From Adenophora triphylla var. japonica (Eukaryota > Streptophyta > Magnoliopsida > Asterales > Campanulaceae), in NCBI GenBank assembly GCA_022495995.1, contig JAFEMH010000165.1, positions 248,001-312,000 of the forward strand: a DNA stretch of 64,000 bases, given 5' to 3'. Position numbers and translations under genes: made by a program. Numbering within the stretch: the first letter of the stretch is position 1; each line of letters opens with the position of its first letter. Positions 10,326-20,222 of this stretch are shown piece after piece. The notes under the pieces are model-generated. The model was not told the DNA's origin. It worked only from the letters and a program-made list of their open reading frames with translations, and made no database searches.

Positions 10326-13300
10326 TTGTCGTTGCTAACCGATAATGAAGCTGTAATCTGCAAGGCGTTTGCGAGCACCCTTGCCGATCACGCGCTGGAA
10401 TGGTTCTTGGCACAGCCGGCGGAATCAGTGATGGGGTATCAGGACCTAAAAAATAAGTTTTTGGCGAGATTCAGTGGGTCAGGAGCGCAGCCCGCTCAAA
10501 AAACCGAGCTGTGTAGTTTGAAGCAAAGTGAAGGAGAGAGCATTTCGGCTTTCACTGATAGGTTTATGGGAGTGGTGAATCGAGTTGCTGACGTCAGTCA
10601 AAGCGAGATCATTATGTTGTTTAACTCAGGGTTGTTGCCTGGGCTTTTCAAGGCGGAATTTTGTATGCGGTTGCCCAAGACAACTGGTGAGTTATATGAA
10701 AGGGTGAGAGCATATTGCAGTGGTACCAAGGAGGAGATAATCAAGGTTTCCCCTCCGGCAACAGGCTCCGGCAAGAAAAGTGTGAAAGAGCGGATTGAGA
10801 TTGTAAAAGATGAAGGCAAGGTAGATGGAGGTGGTCGCAGCGGAGCTCGCACTGGCGGGAGCAGAGGGGGTCGAGGTAGAGGTCAGGAGCAGGGAAGGAT
10901 CATCAAGTTTAGTAGGTTGAACACTACATTGAGCGAGATCTTGAGGAAGGAGGAATTCCCAGAGCCTTATCCCATTCGAGAAGATACTTATGGGGCCAGG
11001 GATCCAAACAAATATTGTGATTTTCATAAGGACAAGGGGCATACAATAGAAGACTGTTATAATTTGAGAAAGTTGATTCAAGTCAGGATTGATAAGGGCA
11101 ATTTCAAACAATATCTTGAGGGCGTTGCGAGGCGAGAAGAAGGTGTGCGACAAGAGAGAGCCCAGGGTCGAAACGTAGTTGATGTAATTCAGGATCCATT
11201 GCCTAGTGTTGCACAATTGGACAATCAAATTATGATGTTGACGCACAGCTTCGATATTCCCCCGTTTGCCGCCAGTGAAGACAAGGTGATTAGTTTTTCG
11301 AGAAGTGAGCTTGCCGCGACAAAGGGCCATGGGAGCCAACCAGTTATTATCACCATCTGTCCGGGAAACAATGTAGTGCAGCGTGTGATGGTTGATTCGG
11401 GAGCTAGCAGAAATGTGTTATATTATGAAGCCTTCAAGAGGATGAACTACTCTGATGCAAACTTGGTGCCCTACCAGGGATACCTTGAGGGATTTACGAA
11501 TCACTCTGTTAAGGTTAAGGGGACAATCCTGTTGGAAGTAGAGATTGGCGAAGGCGAGTTGGTGAGAAGCGAGATGGTGGAGTTTTTTGTGATTGATTTG
11601 GTTTCAGCCTATAATGCGATAGTTGGAATCCCTTTTTTGTTAAGTTTTGAAATGGTGCTGTCTATCCCGCATCAGAGGGTAAAGTACCCCACGACCCGAG
11701 GTATTGGCTGCTTGAAGAGTGAGGCTATCACTGTGGCGAAGAAAAAGAAGGAGATGATGAAAGCAAAAGGGAAGGCCACTTGCTCATTAGCAACAAAGTC
11801 TGATTCTCGCCAACTGAGGATTAGTATGATTGAGATTGGTGAATGCGAAAATGATTTAGTGGTATCTGAGAGTTTGGAGAATGGTACAGCTGTGGTTGTC
11901 GCCGAGGCGAGAAGGGCACCGGAGATTGTTGAAGAGGTAATCAAAGTTTTTAGTGGTCGAGATTCCAGCCAGTTGAGCGCCGGCAAGAATGCTAGAGGCG
12001 AGATGGTCTTGGGGATTGAAGTTGTGAATGGGACGCCAAGCTTGAGCTATGCTAGAGTGGTGCAGTTTGTCGACATGGGTGAGCCCAGGGTTGAAGAGAT
12101 TATGATTGAGGAGATTTTTGATAGTGAATCTGAGGAAGATTGCGAGATGATAGAAGTGGAGACCCCCGAGGGGCGGCCGACGGGAAATACATTTACTGAT
12201 TCGGGAAAGATGATTCCCGCCAAGGCCCGGGAGAGCAAGAAGCGGAAAAGGATAGAGGTTGAAACTTTGCAGACGCGAGATGAGCCCGAGCTCCAGGCGG
12301 GGGAGGATCTAGAAGAAGTGGAGATCAACCGTTACTTCCCAGAGCAGCGAGTTAAGATCGGGAAACAATTGTTCAGGAATGAGCGAGAGCAATTGATTGA
12401 ATTTCTTAAAGATAATTTGGATGTGTTTGCATGGCGGCCTGAGGATATGAAGGGAATAGATGAAAATGTCGCCTTGCATTGCTTGAATGCCGATCCTAAT
12501 GTAGAGCCGTTCAAACAAAGGGTCAGACACTTGTCGCCAGAAAAGGAAAGCGCGGTTTTGGAAGAGGTGGATAAATTGTTGAAGGCGGGAATCATTGAGC
12601 AGATTCAGTATCCCGAGTGGTTAGCCTGTCCCGTTATGGTGTTAAAGTCAAATAAGAAATGGAGAATGTGCATTGACTTTACTGATTTGAATACTGTTTG
12701 CCCCAAAGATTGCTACCCGCTGCCTAGAATTGATAAATTGGTGGATTCGATTGCCGGCCATAGGGTCTTCAGCTTCATTGATGCGTACTCAGGGTACCAT
12801 CAAATTAAGATGTGCGAGAATGATAAGGCTAAAACAGCTTTTCGAACTCCTAAAGGAAATTTCTGTTATAAGATGATGCCATTCGGATTGAAGAATGCCG
12901 GAGCGACATATCAGAGGATGGTGAATGAAGTCTTCAAGTCGCAGATTGGGCGAAACTTGGAAGCATATATAGATAACATGGTGATAAAAACAAAGGAGTA
13001 TGATCATGTGTTGGATCTCGCGGAGACATTCGAAAATTTGAGGAGAAACTCAATGAAGTTGAATCCCAGCAAGTGCACGTTTGGGGTGACTGCGGGAAAA
13101 TTTTTGGGTTTTCTGGTGAATAGGCGCGGGATAGAAGCTAATCCCGAAAAGATTCAGGCTTTATTGGATATGTCGCCGCCCCAGTCGACACGCGAGATAC
13201 AAAGGCTGAATGGGAGGATTATAGCCTTGGGGAGATTCATTTCTAAGCTGGCCGAAAAGTGTTTGCCGTTTTTTAAGGTTTTAAAGGGGGTGAAGAGCTT

Positions 13301-15575
13301 TGCTTGGGACGAAGAGTGTGATTCCGCATTTGAAAAAATGAAGGTGTACCTGGGTAAGCCGCCCTTATTATGTAGCCCTTTTGAGGGAGAAGAGTTATTT
13401 GTTTACTTGGCGGCTTCAGATTTGGCAGTGGCAGCAGTTCTTGTGCGAGAAGAGAAGGGGAGTCAGAGACCGATTTACTATGTGTCTAAGGCATTAAGCG
13501 AGGTTGAGTCAAGATATTTTAATGCCGAGAAGATGGCATACGCTTTGGTTGTGGCCGCGCGCAAGTTGAGGGCTTATTTTGTCGCACACACCATTGTCGT
13601 GCTAAGTGACGCTCCATTGAGAAAGATTTTGCAGCGACCTGATGCCGCGGGAAGATTGCTGAAATGGTCAATTGAGTTAACTGAGTTTGATTTAAAGTAT
13701 GAAGCTTGCCGGGCGATTAAGGCGCAGGCGCTGGCAGATTTCATTGTTGAGACATCTTTTACGAAGTCGCAGGAGGAGTTGGTGGAAGGTGCGGAGAAGA
13801 AGAAAGCGGAAAAGAAGGTAGGGCCCAGTTTGCGGGAAAAGGAGGAAAGGCCATTTGATTGCTGGGCTCTGTATGTTGATGGGTCATCTTCGAAGGATAA
13901 GGGCGGCGCGGGAATCACTCTGACCTCGCCGGATGAGGAAGTGAAGTATGAGAAAGCCCTGAGATTTAAGTTCAATGTCTCGAATAATCAAGCAAAGTAC
14001 GAGGCATTGATTGCCGGGGTAGAATTGGCGCGAGATATTGGGTTGACGAAGATAGTGATTCACTCAGATTCCCAGTTAATTGTCAATGAGATAAAGGGCG
14101 AGTACGGAGTTTTGAATGTGGTTCTAACAAAATATTGTGACTTGGCGAGAAGTTTGTTAAAAAGTTTTGAATTCTGGGAGTTGGTTCGAATTGATAGAGC
14201 TGATAACTCGCGAGCTGATGAATTGAGTAGGACGGCGGGATCCGAAGTACAGAGCACTGCCGCTGAGCCAATGCTTGAATATGTCGAGGTGCCGGTGATC
14301 AATAGACCGTTTGTCGCGGAGATTGTCGATGGCGAGAAGGATTGGGTTGTGGAAATGAAGGAATTTTTAGATACGGGGGAGTTGCCGCCGGATGAGAGTA
14401 AGGCGAAATTGATAAAGGCGACGTCACCAAGGTTCACTGTGCAAGACGGAGTGTTGTATAGAAGGTCTTTTTCAAAGCCGCTGATGAGGTGCGTTGAGCC
14501 CAGCATAGTTCCGAGGGTTTTGTTCGAGATTCATGAAGGTGTATGTGGCGGCCACCCCGGGGCGAGAAAGCTAGCCGACAAAGTGTTGTTTCATGGCTAT
14601 TATTGGCCAAGTTTGAGGAAAGATGCAGAGATGTATGTGAAGAAGTGCGAGAAATGTCAAAGATTCGGCAACATTCCCCGAATACCCGCCACAGAGCAAA
14701 CTCCTATTGTGCCGACTTGGCCATTCGACATGTGGGGGATTGATTTGATAGGGCCATTTCCAAAAGCCAAGGGTGGTTGTCAGCATGTGGTTGTCGCCGT
14801 AGATTATTTCACAAAATGGACGGAGGCGAAGGCTTTGGCGACAATCAGCGAAGATCAAGTTATAAAGTTTGTGCAAGAGAACATTTGGTGTAGATATGGG
14901 GTTCCAAGGGCTATTATTTCAGATCACGGCACTCAGTTTGGGAAAAAGTTTTCAGCGGAATGCTCAAGGGTCAATGTCAAACATTGGATGTCAGCAGTAT
15001 ATAGGCCGCAGTGCAACGGTCAAGCGGTGGCGGCAAATAAGCAGATCATTGTCGCTTTGCGCAAAAATCTGGAAGGAAGAGGTGGAGCATGGCTGGAGGA
15101 GTTGCCTATTGCTTTGTGGTATGTGTGCACTACTGTTAAAGGCTCAACTGGGGAAACCGCTTTTGCCCTTACCTATGGATCTGAGGCTATGGCACCCGCT
15201 GAGATGGCTTTGTCGACATACAGGGTTGCTTACTATGATGAGGCGAGAAACGGGCAGAGGCGGTGTAATGATCTGGATCTGATTGATGAGAAAAGAATCT
15301 ATGCAAGAATGAAGATGATTAACTATAAGCAGAAGATGAAAGCCCAGCATGATAAGCGAGTTAACAAGAGGTCCTTCAATGTTGGAGATTGGGTTTTGAG
15401 GAGTGTTGAAGCGACAGGGGCCAAGCCCGGATTCACCAAGTTAAACGAGAAATGGGAAGGCCCATTCCAGGTTTCGAGTGTTGTGCGGGAAGGGACTTAC
15501 AGATTGCGGAAACAAGATGGTGAAGAATTGAAGAATGCTTGGAGTGTCGACCATCTCAAGCAGTTCTATCAGTGA
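10326..15575 (+). CDS. pol: Tat gag C-terminus and polyprotein (PR, RT, RNH, second RNH, INT)
   Basis: 1749 open codons with no stop, continuing gag after the frameshift; position 10326 is not a true start. Order: gag core; zinc-binding YCDFHKDKGHTIEDC; aspartic protease with DSGA (Asp at residue 357); RT with FIDAYSGYHQI (Asp 819) and the active-site block reading YIDN at 881-884; RNase H-like region with RPIYYVSKAL; a second, archaeal-type RNase H with YVDGSS (Asp 1185), NNQAKYEAL (Glu 1226) and HSDSQL (Asp 1248); integrase with an H2C2 zinc finger, GIDLIGPF (Asp 1473), ISDHGTQF (Asp 1533) and QCNGQAVAANK. No chromodomain; the end is WSVDHLKQFYQ. Two catalytic positions are substituted: the second Asp of the RT YxDD is Asn 884, and the residue at exact D,D-35-E spacing is Val 1568. 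The protein is long and open but probably inactive. Confidence 0.95.
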   Translation: MSLLTDNEAVICKAFASTLADHALEWFLAQPAESVMGYQDLKNKFLARFSGSGAQPAQKTELCSLKQSEGESISAFTDRFMGVVNRVADVSQSEIIMLFNSGLLPGLFKAEFCMRLPKTTGELYERVRAYCSGTKEEIIKVSPPATGSGKKSVKERIEIVKDEGKVDGGGRSGARTGGSRGGRGRGQEQGRIIKFSRLNTTLSEILRKEEFPEPYPIREDTYGARDPNKYCDFHKDKGHTIEDCYNLRKLIQVRIDKGNFKQYLEGVARREEGVRQERAQGRNVVDVIQDPLPSVAQLDNQIMMLTHSFDIPPFAASEDKVISFSRSELAATKGHGSQPVIITICPGNNVVQRVMVDSGASRNVLYYEAFKRMNYSDANLVPYQGYLEGFTNHSVKVKGTILLEVEIGEGELVRSEMVEFFVIDLVSAYNAIVGIPFLLSFEMVLSIPHQRVKYPTTRGIGCLKSEAITVAKKKKEMMKAKGKATCSLATKSDSRQLRISMIEIGECENDLVVSESLENGTAVVVAEARRAPEIVEEVIKVFSGRDSSQLSAGKNARGEMVLGIEVVNGTPSLSYARVVQFVDMGEPRVEEIMIEEIFDSESEEDCEMIEVETPEGRPTGNTFTDSGKMIPAKARESKKRKRIEVETLQTRDEPELQAGEDLEEVEINRYFPEQRVKIGKQLFRNEREQLIEFLKDNLDVFAWRPEDMKGIDENVALHCLNADPNVEPFKQRVRHLSPEKESAVLEEVDKLLKAGIIEQIQYPEWLACPVMVLKSNKKWRMCIDFTDLNTVCPKDCYPLPRIDKLVDSIAGHRVFSFIDAYSGYHQIKMCENDKAKTAFRTPKGNFCYKMMPFGLKNAGATYQRMVNEVFKSQIGRNLEAYIDNMVIKTKEYDHVLDLAETFENLRRNSMKLNPSKCTFGVTAGKFLGFLVNRRGIEANPEKIQALLDMSPPQSTREIQRLNGRIIALGRFISKLAEKCLPFFKVLKGVKSFAWDEECDSAFEKMKVYLGKPPLLCSPFEGEELFVYLAASDLAVAAVLVREEKGSQRPIYYVSKALSEVESRYFNAEKMAYALVVAARKLRAYFVAHTIVVLSDAPLRKILQRPDAAGRLLKWSIELTEFDLKYEACRAIKAQALADFIVETSFTKSQEELVEGAEKKKAEKKVGPSLREKEERPFDCWALYVDGSSSKDKGGAGITLTSPDEEVKYEKALRFKFNVSNNQAKYEALIAGVELARDIGLTKIVIHSDSQLIVNEIKGEYGVLNVVLTKYCDLARSLLKSFEFWELVRIDRADNSRADELSRTAGSEVQSTAAEPMLEYVEVPVINRPFVAEIVDGEKDWVVEMKEFLDTGELPPDESKAKLIKATSPRFTVQDGVLYRRSFSKPLMRCVEPSIVPRVLFEIHEGVCGGHPGARKLADKVLFHGYYWPSLRKDAEMYVKKCEKCQRFGNIPRIPATEQTPIVPTWPFDMWGIDLIGPFPKAKGGCQHVVVAVDYFTKWTEAKALATISEDQVIKFVQENIWCRYGVPRAIISDHGTQFGKKFSAECSRVNVKHWMSAVYRPQCNGQAVAANKQIIVALRKNLEGRGGAWLEELPIALWYVCTTVKGSTGETAFALTYGSEAMAPAEMALSTYRVAYYDEARNGQRRCNDLDLIDEKRIYARMKMINYKQKMKAQHDKRVNKRSFNVGDWVLRSVEATGAKPGFTKLNEKWEGPFQVSSVVREGTYRLRKQDGEELKNAWSVDHLKQFYQ

Positions 15576-15820
15576 AGCCGCGGTGACATCTTGGTCATTT
15601 TGATTTATGCCTTAGACCGCAAAAGTTATATAACTTTTTCTTGAAAATTGTTCTTTTGATTGTCACTCAAAGGAAAAAGTTATGTAAAATTTGGTGTTCT
15701 GGGAACTATGTAATATATATATGATAAAAGTAGCGGCGAGGCATTTCTTTCGACATGTTTATAGTGCATTTTTATACTTGAAAAATGCTAACGATACGGT
15801 TTTGATTGTTTTATGAAAGT
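15576..15820. other. Tat post-pol spacer
   Basis: AT-rich sequence after the pol stop with nothing coding recognised. Confidence 0.5.
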
Positions 15821-15959
15821 TTGAAGACGGCGGACAAAGAGGTTGCCGCTAAAGTTCGAAGAGGGCGGACAAAGAGGTTGCCGCTAAAGTTCTAAGAGGG
15901 CGGACAAAGAGGTTGCCGCTAAAGTTCGAAGATGGCGGATAAGGAGGTCGCCGCTAAAG
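15821..15959 (+). repeat. 35-bp tandem repeat, 4 copies
   Basis: Units begin at 15821, 15855, 15890 and 15925. Each carries GGCGGACAAAGAGGTTGCCG followed by CTAAAG, with a few substitutions in the last unit. It lies in the Tat post-pol region. Confidence 0.85.
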
Positions 15960-15994
15960 CTTGAAGACGAGTCGCCAAAAGCTCAGAGAAAGGG

Positions 15995-17170
15995 GAGGCG
16001 GCCTGGAGATAACGGTTCCAAGTCGCCGAACCTTGCGGCTTGGAGATAACGGTTCCAAGTCGCGGTGCCTGGAGATAACGGTTTCAGGCACCTAGAAAAG
16101 TCCCGGCTTTTTAACGGGCGAGAAAGGGAGGCGGCTGGAGATAACGGTTCCAAGTCGCCGAACCTTGCGGCTTGGAGATAACGGTTCCAAGTCGCGGTGC
16201 ACAGAGATAACGGTTTCAGGCACCTAGAAAAGCCCGGCTTTTAACGGGCGAGAAAGGGAGGCGGCCTGGAGATAACGGTTCCAAGTCGCCGAACCTTGCG
16301 GCTTGGAGATAACGGTTCCAAGTCGCGGTGCCTGGAGATAACGGTTTCAGGCACCTAGAAAAGTCCCGGCTTTTTAACGGGCGAGAAAGGGGAGGCGGCC
16401 TGGAGATAACGGTTCCAAGTCGCCGAACCTTGCGACTTGGAGATAACGGTTCCAAGTCGCGGTGCCTGGAGATAACGGTTTCAGGCACCTAGAAAAGCCC
16501 CGGCTTTTTAACGGGCGAGAAAGGGGAGGCGGCCTGGAGATAACGGTTCCAAGTCGCCGAACCTTGCGGCTTGGAGATAACGGTTCCAAGTCGCGGTGCC
16601 TGGAGATAACGGTCTCAGGCACCTAGAAAAGCCCCGGCTTTTTAACGGGCGAGAAAGGGGAGGCGGCCTGGAGATAACGGTTCCAAGTCGCCGAACCTTG
16701 CGGCTTGGAGATAACGGTTCCAAGTCGCGGTGCACCAGAGATAACGGTTTCAGTGCACCTAGAAAAGTCCCGGCTTTTTAACGGGCGAAAGGAGGCGGCT
16801 GGAGATGCGGTTCCAAGTCGCCGAACCTTGCGACTCGAATAAGTTCCAATCCCGGTGCACAGAATGCGGTGCATCCTGGCTCTGCACCTAGAAAAGCCCC
16901 GGCTTTTTAACGGGCGAGAAAGGGGAGGCGGCCTGGAGATAACGGTTCCAAGTCGCCGAACCTTGCGGCTGGGAGATAACGGTTCCAAGTCGCGGTGCCT
17001 GGAGATGACGGTTTCAGGCACCTAGAAAAGTCCCGGTTTTTTAACGGGCGAGAAATGGGAGGCGGCTTGGTGATAACGGTTCCAAGTCGCCGAATCTTGT
17101 GGCTTGGAGATAACGGTTCCAAGCCGCGGTGCCTAGAAATAACGGTTTCAGGTCGCCGAACCTCGCGTCA
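15995..17170 (+). repeat. ~133-bp tandem repeat, 9 units, Tat 3' region
   Basis: Units begin at 15995, 16128, 16258, 16392, 16526, 16660, 16792, 16925 and 17059. Each begins GAGGCGGC and contains GGAGATAACGGTT up to three times, alternating with CCAAGTCG, then a hairpin-prone CCCGGCTTTTTAACGGG. The last units are degraded. Long minus-strand frames across it arise only from the repeat. Such arrays are common between pol and the 3' LTR in Tat/Ogre-type elements and can seed satellites. Confidence 0.9.
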
Positions 17171-17721
17171 TAGAGAAATTCGAAAAGATGAGACGTTTGT
17201 CGCTAACCAGAATTTTATCTCGTGCGTTGTTTATTGGGAAGTTTTCGGCCAAAAGAGTTTAGTCGTGCAATATAGGTCGCTTATAACCCTGTTAAAGGAG
17301 TAATGACAAAAAGACTCATTAAAAATAGAACCATTTTGGAAAAGGCAAGTTTTAAAATGAGATTGTACGATAAATGTTAAACTTGCAAAAGTAAAGACCC
17401 TAACAATGGAGTAAGGCTGCCTAAAGACAAGCCTCACTCTTTTGGAGGGAGTAGTATGTATATAGATTAGATAAAGGAAAAGGAGTCTTCGATGAACTAT
17501 CGAAGCAAAAATAGCGACAAAAGTAAAGAACTTAAAAGCAAAGAAATTAGCCAAAAGAGAGTTTAATGTCTAAGTCGCAAACCGCGACACCACAAACCAC
17601 AAATTCAAATATCTAAGTCGCAAACCGCGACATTCAAAGCAAAAGCAGTTAAAAAAGCAGAAAAAGTAATTTGTTCAATACAGACCAAAAGAAACTGTTT
17701 TGAAAAGTGAAACCAATAAGA
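17171..17721. other. Tat spacer between the tandem array and the antisense gene
   Basis: Purine-rich non-coding sequence with a short duplicated motif AAGTCGCAAACCGCGACA near 17572 and 17613, each containing a small inverted repeat (GTCGC...GCGAC). It is probably the 3' UTR or terminator side of the antisense gene. Confidence 0.4.
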
Positions 17722-18456
17722 TCAAGAGGTAGAAGTTTGATTCCCGCCGGAAGCGGCTTGGGCAGCGCGAATGGCTTCACGGGCAGCTTGCTTGGCATCA
17801 AAGAGAGCCTTGAACTTCTCACCAATTAAGTTTACCCACAGGGTCAGAGCATCTTTTTCGATGATTGCGGGAGGCGACCAAACTGGCTTGCCCAAAAGCT
17901 TGTCCTCTGCGGCCAAGCTCTTAAGCTCGCCATCTGCATATGGAACCAAAGAATGGCCACGGTGGCAAAAGTCGCTGAAAATCTGTTCGGAGCCCCATTT
18001 GGCGAGAAGTTCAGGGGTGATTGCCGGAATATCCTCTGCGCTAGCTGCTGCTGCCCGCATAGCGTGGAGCAGAGCCTTGTCATACATATCCATAGCATCA
18101 TCCTCAGCTTTCTGTTTATTTGTGGCAATCTCCTGAACCAGTTTAGCATTCGTGTCCGCCTGGGCCAAAATCTCAGCTTGTAAAGCCTGGACCTTCTCTT
18201 CTAATTTCAGCTTAAGGGAAGAAACCTCGTCGATTTTGTTTTCGGCTTCCAGGGCCCTATTCTCGCTAATTTTAAGCGCCTCCTCCATCTTCAGTTTTCC
18301 AGTGCGATATGTCGCCAAATCCTTCTCCATATCAACGCATTTGTTCTTGTATTTCTCTTTCTCGCCCAGAGCTCGCTTGCGAGCTTTTTCCGTTTTGTCA
18401 GAATCACGAACCAAGCGATTATACTTAGTCCTAAATCCATGCAGAGTACTTGCAAT
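17722..18456 (-). CDS. Antisense gene of Tat element, exon 3 (coiled coil)
   Basis: Last exon of a spliced gene running opposite to gag-pol. It encodes a Lys/Glu-rich heptad-like region (KEKYKNKCVDMEKDLATY, then ALKISENRALEAENKID and LKLKLEEKVQALQAEI), strongly suggestive of a coiled coil, then a globular-looking tail ending GGNQTSTS. The acceptor is TTACAG just before 18456. Antisense ORFs in this position are known in the Tat clade; many match the Pfam family named Transposase_28 (putative gypsy-type transposon). Function is unknown. The long frame is open to its stop, suggesting recent constraint or youth. Confidence 0.7.
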   Translation of the reverse strand: MASTLHGFRTKYNRLVRDSDKTEKARKRALGEKEKYKNKCVDMEKDLATYRTGKLKMEEALKISENRALEAENKIDEVSSLKLKLEEKVQALQAEILAQADTNAKLVQEIATNKQKAEDDAMDMYDKALLHAMRAAAASAEDIPAITPELLAKWGSEQIFSDFCHRGHSLVPYADGELKSLAAEDKLLGKPVWSPPAIIEKDALTLWVNLIGEKFKALFDAKQAAREAIRAAQAASGGNQTSTS

Positions 18457-18531
18457 CTGTAAGGGCAACGAGAAAGAGTTAGCGCCTCAAGAAAAATGGT
18501 AAAGCTTAAAGTAAAAGGCGGCAAGGATTAC

Positions 18532-19214
18532 CCCACAAAGTTCGAGGCCGGCGAAATTCAGAGACAAGTCAAAATCCTGACCCACCACTTCAGCTATTGC
18601 CGCCTTGTCGCCAGCGCGTTCAATTATACCAGCCCCTATCACACTGTTGGCGGCATCACGTGAGTAGATATCAAAACCTCTTAACTCGGGAACAGAAGCA
18701 ATCTCCACGCTTAAGTCATAGAGGCGATCTGGGTCGTTGGGCATCTCGAACCCTTCTCGCAGCCAACTAGCCAGTTGCGCCTCCGCCTCTGAAGTTTCCT
18801 CCAACACAACTGTTTCGGGATCATCCTCAGTGCGGATGCGCTTTTGAGAGCGGGAACCGGAGGGCTGAGGGGAGTTAACAGGCGGGATTGGCTCAATGTT
18901 TTCAACGGCGACTTCAGTTTCTTGTTCAACATTTTCTATCTCAACCATCTCCTCATCCCTTAAAACCAAGTCGGAGGATCGCATGGGGGTCTTAGCGCGG
19001 CTAGCTTTTCTAGAATGGCCAGCGGCCTTCTCAACGGCAATGGCTTCTTTCTCGCGAGCCTTGGCTTCTGCATCATCCCCGTGTCTAGAGATAGGAATGG
19101 TTACTTCAGCAGTCTTCAGTAAGTCCGTTTGTCGGCCATCAGTAAGCCGCTTGCGGCGAGCATCAGAGTTTTGGGCAGCTGCGCGTCTATCGGAGATGTC
19201 CATAAGTCTAAATT
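18532..19214 (-). CDS. Antisense gene of Tat element, exon 2 (acidic/basic linker)
   Basis: Middle exon of the antisense gene. Acceptor TTTCAG lies at 19215-19220 and donor GTAATC at 18531-18526 on the minus strand. The product starts with a basic segment (RRKRLTDGR), then KAREKEAIAVEKAAGHSRKA, an acidic stretch (EEMVEIENVEQETE) and SQKRIRTEDDPE, which resembles a nuclear-localisation signal, then a folded-looking part with GFEMPNDPDRLYDLSVEIA. Splice boundaries are inferred from consensus and from the frame remaining open across them. No enzymatic motif recognised. Confidence 0.65.
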
Positions 19215-19291
19215 CTGAAACAGAGCGACAAGGGGGTTAGCGTAAAGAAGAAAAATGAAAGTAAAGGGATAAAGGTGGGCGAGAAACATAC

Positions 19292-20161
19292 TTAATACAT
19301 CATACATAACGCTACAGCAGTGGTCTTTTATCTGACAGGGTCCACACTCTGCGGTAAAGCAATTCCCGGAGTGGCGGTCCCAGCCAGGGTAAGGGTCAGG
19401 TTGAGTGATGGACAGGCGCGGCTCCTCCTCAGGACAAGTGAAATCAGCAAGGCCGGCTTGTCTAAGTACGGATGGGCTAGATAAGATATCCCGCCACGAG
19501 AATAGAGCTAACCCCGAAATGTCGGCATTAGCTAGCGTCGTAAAGATCTTTTCTTTCAACCTCGTGTCGCCAGAGACTAAGGCTTTCCGAGTTTCAATCT
19601 TGGGGCAGATGTCGCCTAGATCGCACGGGTGGGTCCATCCCACGCGGGAAGTGATGAAAAGAGGGTTGGGACTCGCCAAGCACTGTACTTTCCGGGGTAG
19701 AGGTGTCAAGAGCCTTGGTTTTTTGTATTTAATTGAAAGGCGATTTTCGACGACCCTTTCCCGCTGAGTTACTGAAGTATAGCCATCAAACAAATGAACA
19801 AGCAAAGGAATGGAGGGCTCTTGCCTTAAACATCTACAGATCACTAGATAACTGGTGAGAACCCTAATCGCATTGGAGTGTAAATCAACTATGGCAGCCT
19901 GAGCCTTGAACAAGACTGCAGCTATAAACGGGTCAATGGGAATACGCAAGCCAGCGGCGAGTTGCGAAGGGTAGACTATGACTCCATCATTCCTATGTCG
20001 CATGGCGGCAAGGGATAAGTCGCCCGTATATGTTCTATGTGATAATCATTGGGGTTAATCCCATAAGTGACGTGGTAGTGGGTTCGAAAGTCTGTGGAAG
20101 AGGAGCTACTAGCTCCTGCGGCATCAGATTTGGAAGAGCCTTGCGAGATGGGCGGTCGCAT
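19292..20161 (-). pseudogene. Antisense gene of Tat element, exon 1 (Transposase_28-like)
   Basis: N-terminal exon. It begins MRPPISQGSSKSD and includes THYHVTYGINPNDYHIEH, then YPSQLAAGLRIPIDPFIAAV and a long region with NPLFITSRVGWTHPCDL. The pattern of a Tyr-x-Ile/Val-Pro entry followed by a leucine-rich LPL/IPIDPF segment is that of the antisense protein found in many Tat elements (Pfam Transposase_28, from memory). The frame shifts once near 19985-20000, so as written the exon is broken. Donor GTATGT lies at 19291. The promoter for this gene would lie beyond 20161 and is cut off by the copia insertion at 20223. Confidence 0.65.
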
Positions 20162-20222
20162 AAAAGTTTCGGCGGCCAGGGTGTCTGATACATCGTGGCT
20201 GGACGTTGAGTTTGAGGAAGAC

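Larger units (their letters stand above)
8231..20222 (+). mobile_element. Ty3/gypsy LTR retrotransposon, Tat lineage, 3' truncated
   Basis: A large gypsy element with 5' LTR, PBS, gag, a long gag-pol frame (PR-RT-RNH-second RNH-INT), tandem-repeat blocks after pol and an antisense spliced gene before the expected 3' LTR. The second RNase H domain, absence of a chromodomain, the tRNA-Asp-like PBS and the antisense gene all point to the Tat (Retand/Ogre-related) clade. The element is cut at 20222, where the SIRE-like copia LTR begins. Its 3' LTR is not found beyond the copia element or elsewhere in the window. Confidence 0.9.

Noticed and set aside
16216..17122. Several minus-strand open frames of 70-130 codons with near-identical peptides
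   Set aside because: They are translations of the 133-bp tandem repeat; unit length is not a multiple of three and no start or homology makes sense.
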